From Nitrospirota bacterium (GTDB taxonomy: Bacteria; Nitrospirota; Nitrospiria; Nitrospirales; Nitrospiraceae), in NCBI GenBank assembly GCA_030645475.1, contig JAUSMA010000069.1, forward strand, positions 1-64,000: a DNA stretch of 64,000 bases, written 5' to 3'. A model generated the notes under the pieces. That model made no database searches. It saw only the letters and a list, made by a program, of their open reading frames with translations, and was not told the DNA's origin. The position numbers and the translations under genes were made by a program. Below, piece by piece: positions 33,214 to 41,969 of this stretch (positions are counted from its first letter, which is position 1; every line of letters begins with the position of its first letter).

Positions 33214-33885
33214 CTATGGTCGTGGGTCCAACTCGATGAGGCCTTTCCGAATGGCCAGGATGGCGGCTTGTGTGCGATCGTAGACTTGGAGCTTGTGAAA
33301 AATATTCCGGACATGGTTCTTGACGGTCTTTTCGCTCAGATCTAAATTATTGGCAATTTCCTTGTTGGTCTTGCCGTCAGCGACCAAGCGGAGGACTGTG
33401 ATCTCTCGCTCTGTCAGGTCGTGCTCGACCCACCCTGGTTTTTTGCCCTTTTTCTGGGACATCAAAGAGAACTCTGCCAAGATCTTGCTTGCGACCGAGG
33501 GATGGATGAGGGATTCGCCTTTGTAGATCGCGCGTATCGCGGCGACGATCTGAGAGGACTCAGAATCTTTCAAGAGATATCCGGTGGCCCCGGCTCGTAC
33601 CAAATCAAAGATGTATTGTTGCTCGTCATACATGGTCAGGGCCACGATGCCGATGTGAGGGAATTCGCGCTTAATCTGTCTAGTCGCTTCGACCCCGCCC
33701 ATTCTGGGCATGCTTACGTCCATGAGTACCACGTCGGGTACCAACGTCTTCACCTTTTCGACGGCCTCCATGCCATCCTGGGCTTCCCCCACGATTAGGA
33801 TGTCGTCTTTCGTCTTGAGGATCGCGGCCAGTCCTTCACGCACGACCCGATGATCATCTGCGATGAGTACTTTAATCTTCTCCAT
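33214..33885 (-). CDS. NarL/FixJ-family response regulator
   Basis: 223 residues. Receiver domain ~1-122: acidic pair Asp10-Asp11, phosphoacceptor Asp56 (VLMDVSMPRMGG), and Lys in YLLKDSE. The LuxR-type HTH lies at ~155-215 with LTEREITVLRLVADGKTNKEIANNLDLSEKTVKNH. It should be phosphorylated by the histidine kinase encoded directly upstream, with which it overlaps by 14 bases. Its target genes are unknown. Confidence 0.96.
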   Translation of the reverse strand: MEKIKVLIADDHRVVREGLAAILKTKDDILIVGEAQDGMEAVEKVKTLVPDVVLMDVSMPRMGGVEATRQIKREFPHIGIVALTMYDEQQYIFDLVRAGATGYLLKDSESSQIVAAIRAIYKGESLIHPSVASKILAEFSLMSQKKGKKPGWVEHDLTEREITVLRLVADGKTNKEIANNLDLSEKTVKNHVRNIFHKLQVYDRTQAAILAIRKGLIELDPRP

Positions 33886-34981
33886 GCGCTGTCGTCTCCT
33901 TTTTCATCAGCGGGACGTCGACGACGATCGTCGTCCCACGCCCTTTCTTTGAATCAATCTTGCCCTCGCCTCCTACCAGGCGAGCCCGCTCTAGAATGCC
34001 TCGAATTCCGAAATGATCCCATTTATCGGGATCACGTAGCACCGTGTCCATGTCGAATCCCACGCCGTTGTCCCCGATTGTGACACGGAGCCGTTCGGGG
34101 TCGATGTCTAGTTCCACGGTGACTCGAGTCGCTTTCGCATGTCTCTCGACGTTGCTGAGGGCTTCTTGCACAATGCGAAAGAGGAAGATTTTGGTGCGCG
34201 GAAATAAGATCTGTTCATCGCCGGATACGCGGAATTGCGTCTTGATGTGGTACTGGGTTTCGTACGAGGTGAGGTAGTTGGTGAGGGCGGGGAGCAGCTC
34301 CATCTTATCGTAGTGGAGGGGCCGAAGATTAAAGATGACTTGCCGCGCCTCCTGGATGGCCAGTTTCAACTGAGCTTTGCTTTCGCGCAAGGTAGCCAGA
34401 CTGGCTTTCGGGTCTTTTCGAATCAGTTGCTGGCTCAGATCCAGCTTGAAGTTGACGCCGGCCAAACTCTGCACAAGACCGTCGTGCATTTCGCAAGCAA
34501 TGCGCGTTCGCTCCTCCGTCACCGCGACACCCGTTTCCTTGACGTAGAGCCGATAGAGCGATTGGTATTTATTTAAGGTCTTCTCGATTTCTGCCGTGGC
34601 GCGAATGCGAGCCTCGATGAGTTCCCACATGAATTTCGCGCTGGCCCCGCCGATGATCGTCACGCCCATGCGGTGAAAGTCTTGGAGTAACTGCCAGACT
34701 TTGGCATTGCCCGATACGTCAATGATGAGATCTACACGCTCAAGATCCAGAAGCTTCCGGTAATCGCGGGTCACAGGGATGCCGAGCCGTTTCGCCAGTG
34801 CGATACCCGGTGCATTTTTCTGAACTTCAGCCACGCCGACGACCTGCACTAATGGGTCTGTTGCAAAGATTTCAATCAGTGCTGTGCCGCCACGACCTGC
34901 GCCGATGATCGCGACATGCGTGCCAGTTGGCGCATGTATCTTGCGTGGTCGTTTGGGAGCCTTGGCCTTGGTTATCGGCAT
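33872..34981 (-). CDS. Histidine kinase with N-terminal Rossmann domain
   Basis: 369 residues. Residues ~20-125 form a dinucleotide-binding Rossmann domain: HVAIIGAGRGGTALIEIF with the loop Gly27-x-Gly29-x2-Gly32, followed by VVGVAEV and LIIDVSGN. Residues ~130-240 form the dimerisation and phosphoacceptor region of the HisKA_3/NarX-DegS class, with His166 in ERTRIACEMHDGLVQSL. A C-terminal ATPase has the N-box EALSNVERHAKA and G-box DNGVGFD. It has no membrane segment, so it is a cytosolic kinase and probably senses a nucleotide cofactor or metabolite (inference). It forms a pair with the next gene. Confidence 0.92.
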   Translation of the reverse strand: MPITKAKAPKRPRKIHAPTGTHVAIIGAGRGGTALIEIFATDPLVQVVGVAEVQKNAPGIALAKRLGIPVTRDYRKLLDLERVDLIIDVSGNAKVWQLLQDFHRMGVTIIGGASAKFMWELIEARIRATAEIEKTLNKYQSLYRLYVKETGVAVTEERTRIACEMHDGLVQSLAGVNFKLDLSQQLIRKDPKASLATLRESKAQLKLAIQEARQVIFNLRPLHYDKMELLPALTNYLTSYETQYHIKTQFRVSGDEQILFPRTKIFLFRIVQEALSNVERHAKATRVTVELDIDPERLRVTIGDNGVGFDMDTVLRDPDKWDHFGIRGILERARLVGGEGKIDSKKGRGTTIVVDVPLMKKETTAHGED

Positions 34982-35082
34982 GTTGACACCTGCTTGCAGT
35001 GAGACCGCACCATGTTGTTAACCGGCGAACCAGGGAAGGACAGGGAGAGGACGATGAGGAGAGAGGATGGGTTCCGCGGCCC

Positions 35083-35547
35083 TCACCGGTCGCGGCGTTG
35101 CTGAGCCAACGTTCTCAGCTCGTCCATGAACTGGTCAATATCTTTAAACTCACGGTAGACAGAGGCAAAGCGAACATAGGCGACCTGATCTAATTGATGC
35201 AGCTCTTTCATCAACTCTTCGCCCACGATCCGGCTTTCTATTTCCGTCTCCCCCATCTCTTGAATGCGTTTTTCAATACGGTCCGTCACCATTTCGATGG
35301 TAGCCGTGCTGATGGGCCGTTTTTCACAGGCTTTTTTGAGGCCGGCAAGAATCTTACTGCGGTCAAACGATTCCCGGCGGCCGTCTTTTTTTACCACCAC
35401 GGGAAGGATTTCTTCGACACGCTCGTAGGTCGTGTAACGGCGTTTGCAGCCGAGACATTCGCGCCGACGGCGAATGACTTCGCCTTCCTTCGCCATACGC
35501 GAGTCGACGACTTTGTCTTCGAGTTCATCGCAGAACGGACATTTCAC
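35083..35547 (-). CDS. nrdR: Transcriptional repressor NrdR
   Basis: 154 residues. Zinc ribbon with Cys3, Cys6, Cys31 and Cys34 (CPFC...CLGC), then an ATP-cone (about 49-139) containing [16 protein letters not shown]. NrdR senses ATP/dATP and represses ribonucleotide reductase genes. The start MKCPFC is standard. The gene lies 30 bases downstream of glyA, and rplI-glyA-nrdR probably form one operon on the minus strand. No NrdR box was noticed in this window. Confidence 0.97.
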   Translation of the reverse strand: MKCPFCDELEDKVVDSRMAKEGEVIRRRRECLGCKRRYTTYERVEEILPVVVKKDGRRESFDRSKILAGLKKACEKRPISTATIEMVTDRIEKRIQEMGETEIESRIVGEELMKELHQLDQVAYVRFASVYREFKDIDQFMDELRTLAQQRRDR

Positions 35548-35577
35548 AGGCGGTGATCCTGCCCCGTCTGGCGCGGC

Positions 35578-36840
35578 TTAGTAGGTGTGAAAGATCGGAA
35601 AGCGGCTGCAGAGCGCTTTGGCCTGCGTGCGAACTTTCTCGAGCATTGCGGGATCTTGCCGATGCTGTAGTACCTGATCGATCAAGTCTACAATCTCTTT
35701 CATCTCGGTTTCCCGCATCCCTCTGGTCGAGACTATGGGAGTTCCCAACCGAATACCACTGGCCACGGCTGGTGGTTTCTCGTCGTAGGGCACGGCGTTC
35801 TTGTTCACGATAATGCCGGCGGCGTCCAATGCGGCATCCGCCTCTTTGCCGGTAATGCCTTTGTTGGACAGATTCACCAGCATGAGATGAGTATCTGTAC
35901 CGCCCGATACGATCTTATATCCTCGGTCGAGGAGCCCTTGGGCCAGCACTTTTGCATTGGCGATGACCTGCTGTTGGTACCGCGTAAACGAGGGCGAGAG
36001 CGCCTCCTTGAACGCGACGGCCTTGGCGGCGATCACATGCATCAAGGGCCCGCCTTGCATTCCGGGGAAGATAAACTTGTCGACTGCTTTTGCATGCTCG
36101 GCCTTGCACATGACCACGCCACCACGGGGTCCCCGCAGGGTTTTGTGGGTCGTCGTCGTGACAAAGTCGGCATAGGGGATAGGATTCGGGTGGAGTCCCG
36201 CAGCGATCAGGCCAGCGATGTGGGCGATATCGACCATCAAATAGGCACCGACCGATTTGGCGATTTGTTGGAATCGCGGAAAGTCCAGGGTCCGCGCATA
36301 GGCACTGGCACCTACGACGAGCATACGTGGCCGGCATTCTTCTGCCAGCTTTTGCACCGCGTCATAGTTGATGGTTTCGGTCTCTCGGTCCACGCCGTAG
36401 GAAAATGCGCGAAACAGGATTCCTGAATAATTGACCTTGCTACCGTGAGTGAGGTGACCGCCTTGCGCGAGGTCCATCCCCAGGATGGTGTCGCCGGCCT
36501 TCAGTACGGACAGGTAAGCTGCCATATTGGCCTGCGACCCTGAGTGGGGCTGCACGTTTACATGCTCGGCGCCGAAAATCTGCTTGCAGCGTTCGATAGC
36601 GAGAGATTCGACGGTGTCCACATGTTGACAGCCGCCGTAGTACCGTTTGCCCGGGTACCCTTCAGCGTACTTATTCGTCATGAGGGAGCCTTGAGCGGCG
36701 AGGACCGCGGGGCTGGCGAAGTTCTCCGAGGCGATCAGGAGCAGCTTGTTGCGCTGACGCTCTTCCTCGGCGGCAATCGCGGCATAGACATCCGGGTCTG
36801 TGGCTTTGAGCGCGTCTAAGGAACCAACCGCATCGTTCAT
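35578..36840 (-). CDS. glyA: Serine hydroxymethyltransferase
   Basis: 420 residues, PLP-dependent. Interconverts serine and glycine while charging tetrahydrofolate with a one-carbon unit. Motifs: [65 protein letters not shown] and [13 protein letters not shown] with the PLP-binding Lys. It continues the minus-strand run after rplI. Confidence 0.98.
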   Translation of the reverse strand: MNDAVGSLDALKATDPDVYAAIAAEEERQRNKLLLIASENFASPAVLAAQGSLMTNKYAEGYPGKRYYGGCQHVDTVESLAIERCKQIFGAEHVNVQPHSGSQANMAAYLSVLKAGDTILGMDLAQGGHLTHGSKVNYSGILFRAFSYGVDRETETINYDAVQKLAEECRPRMLVVGASAYARTLDFPRFQQIAKSVGAYLMVDIAHIAGLIAAGLHPNPIPYADFVTTTTHKTLRGPRGGVVMCKAEHAKAVDKFIFPGMQGGPLMHVIAAKAVAFKEALSPSFTRYQQQVIANAKVLAQGLLDRGYKIVSGGTDTHLMLVNLSNKGITGKEADAALDAAGIIVNKNAVPYDEKPPAVASGIRLGTPIVSTRGMRETEMKEIVDLIDQVLQHRQDPAMLEKVRTQAKALCSRFPIFHTY

Positions 36841-36856
36841 GACTACCTATTCCCTC

Positions 36857-37330
36857 TTAGGCCTCGGCAGGGGCCGCTTCGGCTTCCTGTTTCTTCACGA
36901 CGTGGATGACTACCGTTGCGGTCACGTCTCGCGGGAGCTTGATCGGCACGGTGAAGGTGCCGAGTTCTTTGATCGGCTGCTCCAGCTGGATCTTGCGCCG
37001 ATCCACCACGAATCCTTTTTCAGCCAATCCTTCTGCAATGTCTTTGACCGTGACCGATCCGAACATCTTGTCGTCCTTGCCGACCTTGGTCTCCACCGTA
37101 AGGGACACGGCTGAGATGCTCTTGGCATGGGTTTCGATCTCGACTTTTTCTTTCTTTGCCCGCTCGGCCGCCACGCGCTTGATATGTTCAAATGCTTTGA
37201 TGCTGCGGCTGTCGGCTAGTACTGCTTTTTTGCGCGGAAGTAGAAAGTTCCGTGCGTATCCGTCTTTGACATCGAGGAGATCGCCGAGGTGGCCGACCCC
37301 TTCCATCGTTTCTTGTAGAATAACTTTCAT
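36857..37330 (-). CDS. rplI: Ribosomal protein bL9
   Basis: 157 residues from ATG 37330, preceded by AAGGAG; an upstream in-frame extension to 37390 is unlikely. The N-terminal rRNA-binding domain has the bL9 signature MKVILQETMEGVGHLGDLLDVKDGYARNFLLPRKKA, then a long helix and C-terminal domain. The Ala/Glu-rich end (KKQEAEAAPAEA) is a small extension. The usual rpsF-ssb-rpsR neighbours are absent; it precedes glyA instead. Confidence 0.96.
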   Translation of the reverse strand: MKVILQETMEGVGHLGDLLDVKDGYARNFLLPRKKAVLADSRSIKAFEHIKRVAAERAKKEKVEIETHAKSISAVSLTVETKVGKDDKMFGSVTVKDIAEGLAEKGFVVDRRKIQLEQPIKELGTFTVPIKLPRDVTATVVIHVVKKQEAEAAPAEA

Positions 37331-37557
37331 GCCCCTAACTCCTTCTGTTGGAAAGGGAATGAGCATACTGGGGGGGGCGAAAAAAGTCAATTATCAATAT
37401 GGCCTGAGAGGGAGGGAACACCAGGAGAATAGTCGGCGTTTCTCAGACTGCTTCCTGCCAAATATGCTGAATGGGGTAGCACATCATATTCTTGGCCCAT
37501 GTGCTCCCGTAGAGTGGGATAGCTCTCCAGACATTTCGTTGACAACCAGGGACCCCA

Positions 37558-38508
37558 ATGTTACCGTCCGCGCCCATCATGTTGAATTTGCGGCGTCTGC
37601 TCCTATTTTGGGCCATTCTCATCAGTCAGGGTCTGCTCACGGCACCTCTTGTTCTTGCTGTTCCGACGACTGAGCCTCTCAATATCGTGGTGACCATTCC
37701 CGTTTTGAAGGACCTGGCCGAACAAGTCGGTGGCCCCTATGTCCGCGTGACATCCCTTCTGAGCGGCTATGAGAACGAACATACCTATTCCCCTAAACCG
37801 AGCGATCTTGTCGCCGTTCGGAAGGCTCGGGTGCTGTTTGAAGTGGGTATCGGCCTCGAAGTCTGGGTCTCCTCATTGGTCAAGAATGCCGGCAGTTCCT
37901 CGCTCCGTGTCGTCACCACGTCCAAAGGCATCGCATTGCTCCGCGACGAATCGGGCCACGAAGGAGCGAGTCATGCTGGCGGAGAAGACGAACAGGGAAA
38001 TCCTCATGTATGGATGGATCCTGAGAATGCGATGACGATGATGCGTCATATTACGGAAGCGCTTATTCAGGCAGATCCCGCGCATGCGACGGAGTTTCGA
38101 TCCAATCAGGCCTCGTATCTCCGGAAACTGGACCAACTGCGAGTGAACTTGAGTGAACGGATCGCAGGCCTGGCCGATCGCCGATTTGTTGCGCATCATC
38201 CAGCCTGGCCGTACTTCGCGAGGCGGTTTGGCTTCGACGTTGCTGCCACGATTCAAATGCAATCCGGCTCAGAACCCTCAGCCCTTCAGCTTCAGACTCT
38301 AATCGGCAAGATCAAGAAGGACCGGATTAAAGTCATCGTGTCGGAGATTCAGCTCAGTCAAAAGCTCCCAGATCTATTGGCAAAAGAAACGAAGACCAAA
38401 GTCATCGTGTTGACCACGCTACCGGGAGGCCTGCCAGGGACCGAGACCTACCTCGACATGCTCCGCTATAATGTGCTCCAATTGGCCAACGCGCTAGAGT
38501 CTCCGTAA
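37558..38508 (+). CDS. Metal ABC transporter substrate-binding protein (ZnuA/TroA-like)
   Basis: 316 residues, or about 309 if the ATG at 37579 is used. Signal peptide, then a cluster A-I fold: VVTIPVLKDLAEQVGG, HTYSPKPSDLVAV with the first ligand His, GNPHVWMDPENA and FVAHHPAWPYFARRFG with others. A short charged segment HEGASHAGGED is smaller than the His-rich loop of typical zinc-specific ZnuA, so zinc or manganese is possible. First gene of a three-gene importer. Confidence 0.94.
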   Translation: MLPSAPIMLNLRRLLLFWAILISQGLLTAPLVLAVPTTEPLNIVVTIPVLKDLAEQVGGPYVRVTSLLSGYENEHTYSPKPSDLVAVRKARVLFEVGIGLEVWVSSLVKNAGSSSLRVVTTSKGIALLRDESGHEGASHAGGEDEQGNPHVWMDPENAMTMMRHITEALIQADPAHATEFRSNQASYLRKLDQLRVNLSERIAGLADRRFVAHHPAWPYFARRFGFDVAATIQMQSGSEPSALQLQTLIGKIKKDRIKVIVSEIQLSQKLPDLLAKETKTKVIVLTTLPGGLPGTETYLDMLRYNVLQLANALESP

Positions 38509-38554
38509 CGGCTCTACGGGCCATCTTTTTGCGCCGGAAGGAGCGCCTGGTTCC

Positions 38555-39346
38555 GTGTCAGACTCCCTCGAGCCTATCATTCGGTTTGACCATGCCTCGT
38601 TTGGATTTCCCGGCGTCATCGCGCTCAAGGATATCTCGCTTTCTATCAATGCAGGCGAGTTTGTCGGCGTCATCGGCCCGAACGGATCCGGGAAAACCAC
38701 ACTGTGCCGCGCTATTTTAGGCCTCATGGCTCCCGTTGAGGGCCATCTCCATATCTTCGATTGCGCCTGTGATGCCTTGCGTTGCCATCACAGGGCTAAG
38801 ATCGGTTACCTTCCGCAAAAGGGCGTCGTCGATCGCAACTTTCCGGTGACGGTTCTTGAAACGGTCATGATGGGTCGATATGGAGCCTTGGGCCTCTTCA
38901 CGCGCCCAGGGTCGAAAGATCGAGCGATTGCCATGGAGGCACTCTCCCATGTTGAGATGGACAAGCACAAAGATACGGCTCTAGGCCATCTGTCCGGCGG
39001 TCAGCAGCAGCGGGTCTTTATCGCGCGGGCGTTAGCCCAACAGCCCAAAGTCCTTCTGCTCGACGAACCGACGACCGGGCTGGACATGACCGCTCAGCAT
39101 AATGTGATTGAACTTATCGAACATCTGCACGATGAGTTGAGGCTGACGATTGTGCTGATCACTCATGACATCAATATGATCCGCTCGCGAGTAGACCGGC
39201 TCGTACTCCTGAAAACCCGCCTGTATGCCGCAGGGCCTCCTGCCGATGTGTTGAAACCGGAGATCCTCAGCCAGGTTTACGGAAAAGATCTGGTGATTAC
39301 AGACAAAGATCTCATCATCGTCGAGGACTATCACCATCATCATTGA
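38555..39346 (+). CDS. Metal ABC transporter ATP-binding protein
   Basis: 263 residues from GTG 38555 after GGAAGGAG. Walker A GPNGSGKTT, Q-loop YLPQKGVVDRNFP, ABC signature LSGGQQQRV, Walker B LLLDEPTTGLD and the switch His in LITHD. It resembles ZnuC/MntB-type ATPases. The extreme C-terminus EDYHHHH is a natural run of four histidines that could bind metal. It lies 46 bases after the binding-protein gene. Confidence 0.96.
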   Translation: MSDSLEPIIRFDHASFGFPGVIALKDISLSINAGEFVGVIGPNGSGKTTLCRAILGLMAPVEGHLHIFDCACDALRCHHRAKIGYLPQKGVVDRNFPVTVLETVMMGRYGALGLFTRPGSKDRAIAMEALSHVEMDKHKDTALGHLSGGQQQRVFIARALAQQPKVLLLDEPTTGLDMTAQHNVIELIEHLHDELRLTIVLITHDINMIRSRVDRLVLLKTRLYAAGPPADVLKPEILSQVYGKDLVITDKDLIIVEDYHHHH

Positions 39347-39358
39347 CCAGGCGGCATC

Positions 39359-40189
39359 ATGATTGAGCTCTTCACGTACGACTTCATGCAACGGTCTCTG
39401 CTCGCCGCCGCGATGGTAGGAGGGCTCTGCTCGGTTGTCGGCGTGTTCGTCGTTCTACGAGGGCTCGCGTTTGTTGGGGCAGGGACAGCGCATGCGGCTT
39501 TTGCCGGTGTGGCGCTGGGGTATCTTATGGGCTGGCCGCCGCTGGTGCTGGCGATTCTTTTTGGTCTTGCCACGGTCTGGATCACGGGCTGGGTTGAAGA
39601 AAAAGGCCGGATGAAGCTGGACGTCTCGATCGGCATTCTCTACACAACGACAATGGCCTTAGCCATTCTCTTCATCGGCTTGATGAAAACCTACAATGCG
39701 GAAGTGTATGGCTATCTCTTCGGGAGCGTACTCTCGGTCACCAGCGAGGAGCTGCGCATCATCGGCGGGTTGAGTGTTCTCGTGCTCGGCCTCATCGTGC
39801 TGTTCTCGAAGGAGCTGTATTTTATTGCCTTCGATCAAGAAATGGCCGAAGCCTCTGGCGTTCCAGCGCGACGGATATTTTTTCTTCTGCTCACCCTGGT
39901 CGCCCTGACCGTCGTCGTCTCGCTGAAAACGGTCGGTGCCATTCTGGTCTTTGCCATGATCCTGATTCCTGCCTCAACGGCCTATCAACTGACCTCCAGC
40001 CTCAGGACACTCACCCTCTATTCCATCGTCATCGGTGTCACTACAGCCGTCGCTGGGGTGGTGATCTCCGCCACGTGGGATGTGCCGTCAGGCCCTGCGA
40101 TTGTCCTCCTCGCCACCACTGTTTTTTTCATCTCGGTGCTTTTTTCTCCGAAGAGGATGAAGCGAGCAGTCCAGGCTCACGCACATTAG
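39359..40189 (+). CDS. Metal ABC transporter permease (ZnuB-like)
   Basis: 276 residues with 8-9 membrane helices, ABC-3 family. Start MIELFTYDFMQRSLLAAAMVGGLCSVVGVFVVLRGLAFVG and the motif GAGTAHAAFAGVALGYL are typical of ZnuB/MntB permeases. The conserved DQEMAEASGVPAR loop contacts the ATPase. The stop near a final AQAHAH ends the operon; no terminator was noticed. Confidence 0.95.
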   Translation: MIELFTYDFMQRSLLAAAMVGGLCSVVGVFVVLRGLAFVGAGTAHAAFAGVALGYLMGWPPLVLAILFGLATVWITGWVEEKGRMKLDVSIGILYTTTMALAILFIGLMKTYNAEVYGYLFGSVLSVTSEELRIIGGLSVLVLGLIVLFSKELYFIAFDQEMAEASGVPARRIFFLLLTLVALTVVVSLKTVGAILVFAMILIPASTAYQLTSSLRTLTLYSIVIGVTTAVAGVVISATWDVPSGPAIVLLATTVFFISVLFSPKRMKRAVQAHAH

Positions 40190-40341
40190 TCGGCTATGGC
40201 ATCTCACTGTAGGGCCAAGCGTACAGTGACTGTGTCATTCATGATTCATTTCTCCACAATCGTAAGATCGAATAGCCAGTGCAGGGACTAACGTGATCTC
40301 AAAATAGAATGTCGTGGTTCCCATCTTAGTTCTGCGAAACC

Positions 40342-40355
40342 GATCAATATTGATC
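40342..40355. promoter_or_regulatory. 14-bp palindrome GATCAATATTGATC
   Basis: A perfect 14-base palindrome in the 294-base gap between the metal transporter and the outer-membrane barrel gene, about 130 bases upstream of the latter's start. Its size and symmetry suit a dimeric regulator; no binding protein can be named. Confidence 0.4.
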
Positions 40356-40483
40356 AGACTATGTTCGGCCTTCTCAGGCAACATTCACTCTCAAGGGAAT
40401 AGAGGTGCCAATCTTGCATTACCATTTCGCGTGACTGTAACCGTTGCCTATTTACATCATTACACCATGGAGGGTTTATAAAT

Positions 40484-41116
40484 ATGGGTCTCAATTCGGC
40501 TCGTGTGGGTTTACTGGGGGTCCTGCTGACAAGCGTGTTCGTCTTTGGCAGCCAAGCGATGGCGGAAGAGTGGAAGATGGAACAGGGCGGCATAGAACCA
40601 GGAAAATTTGTGCTCGGTATGCGGGCAGGCTTTGCGCCCTTGACTCAATCGTTAACTGCTAATAGCTCAACAGACGTGGGCTCCTTGGTTAATTTCCAGG
40701 GGTTGTATAGTCTCAATAAATGGCTATTGGTTGGGATGATGCTAGAGTGGGAACGCCATGGCGTGGATCAAGAGCGGCCTTTTAGGGACTTGGGACATCA
40801 AGACACTGTGTCGGTACTCCCGACCGTCGAAGTTCGACCGGTGCGATTTGGGCCGATCAGTCCCTATGCCAACATGAGTTTCGGGGTGAATGTGAATAGT
40901 TTCGGTGAAAACAGCTCGACTCGTATTTCCCCGAGCAACACCTTCGCCTGGCGGCTTGGCTGGGGCGCCGACTACATGCTGACTAAACAGTTCGCACTGA
41001 ACACCGAAATGGCCTATAAGCGGAACGACGGACATGCGACGGTGAACGGGAATCGTAATAACGACTGGAACGCGTCTTCGTTCGGCTTTCTCTTTGGTGC
41101 CAAGCTCTTTTTTTAG
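40484..41116 (+). CDS. Outer-membrane beta-barrel protein
   Basis: 210 residues. Signal peptide with cleavage near QAMAEEW, then alternating strands with aromatic girdles (PGKFVLGMRAGFAPL, RLGWGADYMLTKQFALNTEMAYK) and a C-terminal phenylalanine (FGAKLFF), the signal for BAM-dependent assembly. About 8 strands would fit an OmpW/OmpA-like barrel. The ligand is unknown. A good ribosome site (GGAGGG) precedes the start. Confidence 0.9.
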   Translation: MGLNSARVGLLGVLLTSVFVFGSQAMAEEWKMEQGGIEPGKFVLGMRAGFAPLTQSLTANSSTDVGSLVNFQGLYSLNKWLLVGMMLEWERHGVDQERPFRDLGHQDTVSVLPTVEVRPVRFGPISPYANMSFGVNVNSFGENSSTRISPSNTFAWRLGWGADYMLTKQFALNTEMAYKRNDGHATVNGNRNNDWNASSFGFLFGAKLFF

Positions 41117-41147
41117 CGCCCGACTGCTGGAATGATTGTGGTGATGC

Positions 41148-41170
41148 GGAACCCTGCCTGCGGGGGTTCC
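41148..41170. terminator. Possible bidirectional terminator
   Basis: GGAACCC (41148-41154) pairs with GGGTTCC (41164-41170) around 9 bases, between the convergent barrel and acetyltransferase genes. The stem is short and U-runs are weak. Confidence 0.4.
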
Positions 41171-41186
41171 ACGTCGGCGAATCGGG

Positions 41187-41618
41187 TTACTCCGCTTGGC
41201 CTTGCTGTGATCGGCTCCAGACCATCCCGGTCTGCTCCTTCGAACTAAAGCCAAGCTTTTCGTAAAATTCAGGTTTACGGGTGCAGAGCCAGAAGAGTTC
41301 GACTTTCTTGAGGCGGGGGTGATTCAAGATACGCTGGACGATATCGGTGCCGATGCCTTGACCCTGGTAGGCTTTATCGACGATCACATCCCAGATGGTC
41401 GCCCGGTAGATATAATCCGTTAATACCCGTCCAAATCCGATGAGCACCTCACCTTCCCAGGCTGTCACGGCCACATCGGTGTGGCGCAACATCTCACGCG
41501 CGTCTGCAAGGGTCCGTCCTTTAGCCCAGGGCGCTTGCTGGTAGAGGCGGACGAGCTTGGCGGGGTCGAGGTCTTTCTTCTCGGCGAAGGTGATGGCGGG
41601 CTTGAGGGTTGGGGGCAT
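41187..41618 (-). CDS. GNAT-family N-acetyltransferase
   Basis: 143 residues. The acetyl-CoA-binding signature VIVDKAYQGQGIGTDIVQRIL (Q-x-x-G-x-G/A) is present, along with GFGRVLTDYIYRATIWDV and the C-terminal CTRKPEFYEKLGFSSKEQTGM. The N-terminal ATITFAEKKDLDPAKL part is a small alpha/beta start. Acetylates an unknown amine. Probably a single gene, convergent with the barrel protein. Confidence 0.92.
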   Translation of the reverse strand: MPPTLKPAITFAEKKDLDPAKLVRLYQQAPWAKGRTLADAREMLRHTDVAVTAWEGEVLIGFGRVLTDYIYRATIWDVIVDKAYQGQGIGTDIVQRILNHPRLKKVELFWLCTRKPEFYEKLGFSSKEQTGMVWSRSQQGQAE

Positions 41619-41680
41619 CTTGTACTAGATTATCTCCCGGAGAGAGCTTTAAAAATCACGCGGAGTGTACGAGGAACATC

Positions 41681-41860
41681 ATGACAACGCAAGTCCGTAG
41701 CTGCCCCAAGTGTGCTCAACTGATGTGGCTTACAGAAAATCAATATGAACTCCTCGATGAGGCGACTGTTCGAGCCAAATGTCCACATTGCGGGTCGAGC
41801 GTTCGCTTCTCCCTTGTTTCGCAGGGGGCCAATGCAGCTGGCCCCAAAATGGGCCACTGA
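41681..41860 (+). CDS. Zinc-ribbon hypothetical protein
   Basis: 59 residues from ATG 41681. Four cysteines in two pairs, CPKC at residues 8-11 and CPHC at about 38-41, form a probable zinc ribbon. No other domain. The N-terminus MTTQVRS follows a modest ribosome site (GAGGAAC). An upstream in-frame extension to 41609 is unlikely. Function unknown; similar small Cys4 proteins bind RNA, DNA or protein. Confidence 0.7.
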   Translation: MTTQVRSCPKCAQLMWLTENQYELLDEATVRAKCPHCGSSVRFSLVSQGANAAGPKMGH

Positions 41861-41865
41861 TTTAA

Positions 41866-41957
41866 TAGCTGTCAGCATACAGCGATCAGCTCTCAGCCTT
41901 AGGATATTCGCTCCGACAGCCCTTCGCTGCAGAAGCGGACAGCTGATGGCTGAACGC
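41866..41957. repeat. Heptanucleotide-phased CAGC/GC repeats
   Basis: TAGC or CAGC recurs exactly every 7 bases at 41866, 41873, 41880, 41887 and 41894, between which the sequence varies. A second array has GC dinucleotides at 41935, 41942, 41949 and 41956, again 7 apart, with AGCTGATGGCTGAACGC. The two arrays are out of phase by a few bases and are joined by less regular sequence. It fills the gap between the zinc-ribbon and the minus-strand hypothetical gene. Confidence 0.65.
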
Positions 41958-41969
41958 TTCACGGCTTAA

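Noticed and set aside
32730-33314. Minus-strand frame across the gap between lpxC and the response regulator
   Set aside because: It overlaps both neighbouring genes and has atypical residue composition; no family features.
40190-40483. Riboswitch upstream of the outer-membrane barrel gene
   Set aside because: No known aptamer signature was recognised; only the palindrome at 40342-40355 stands out.
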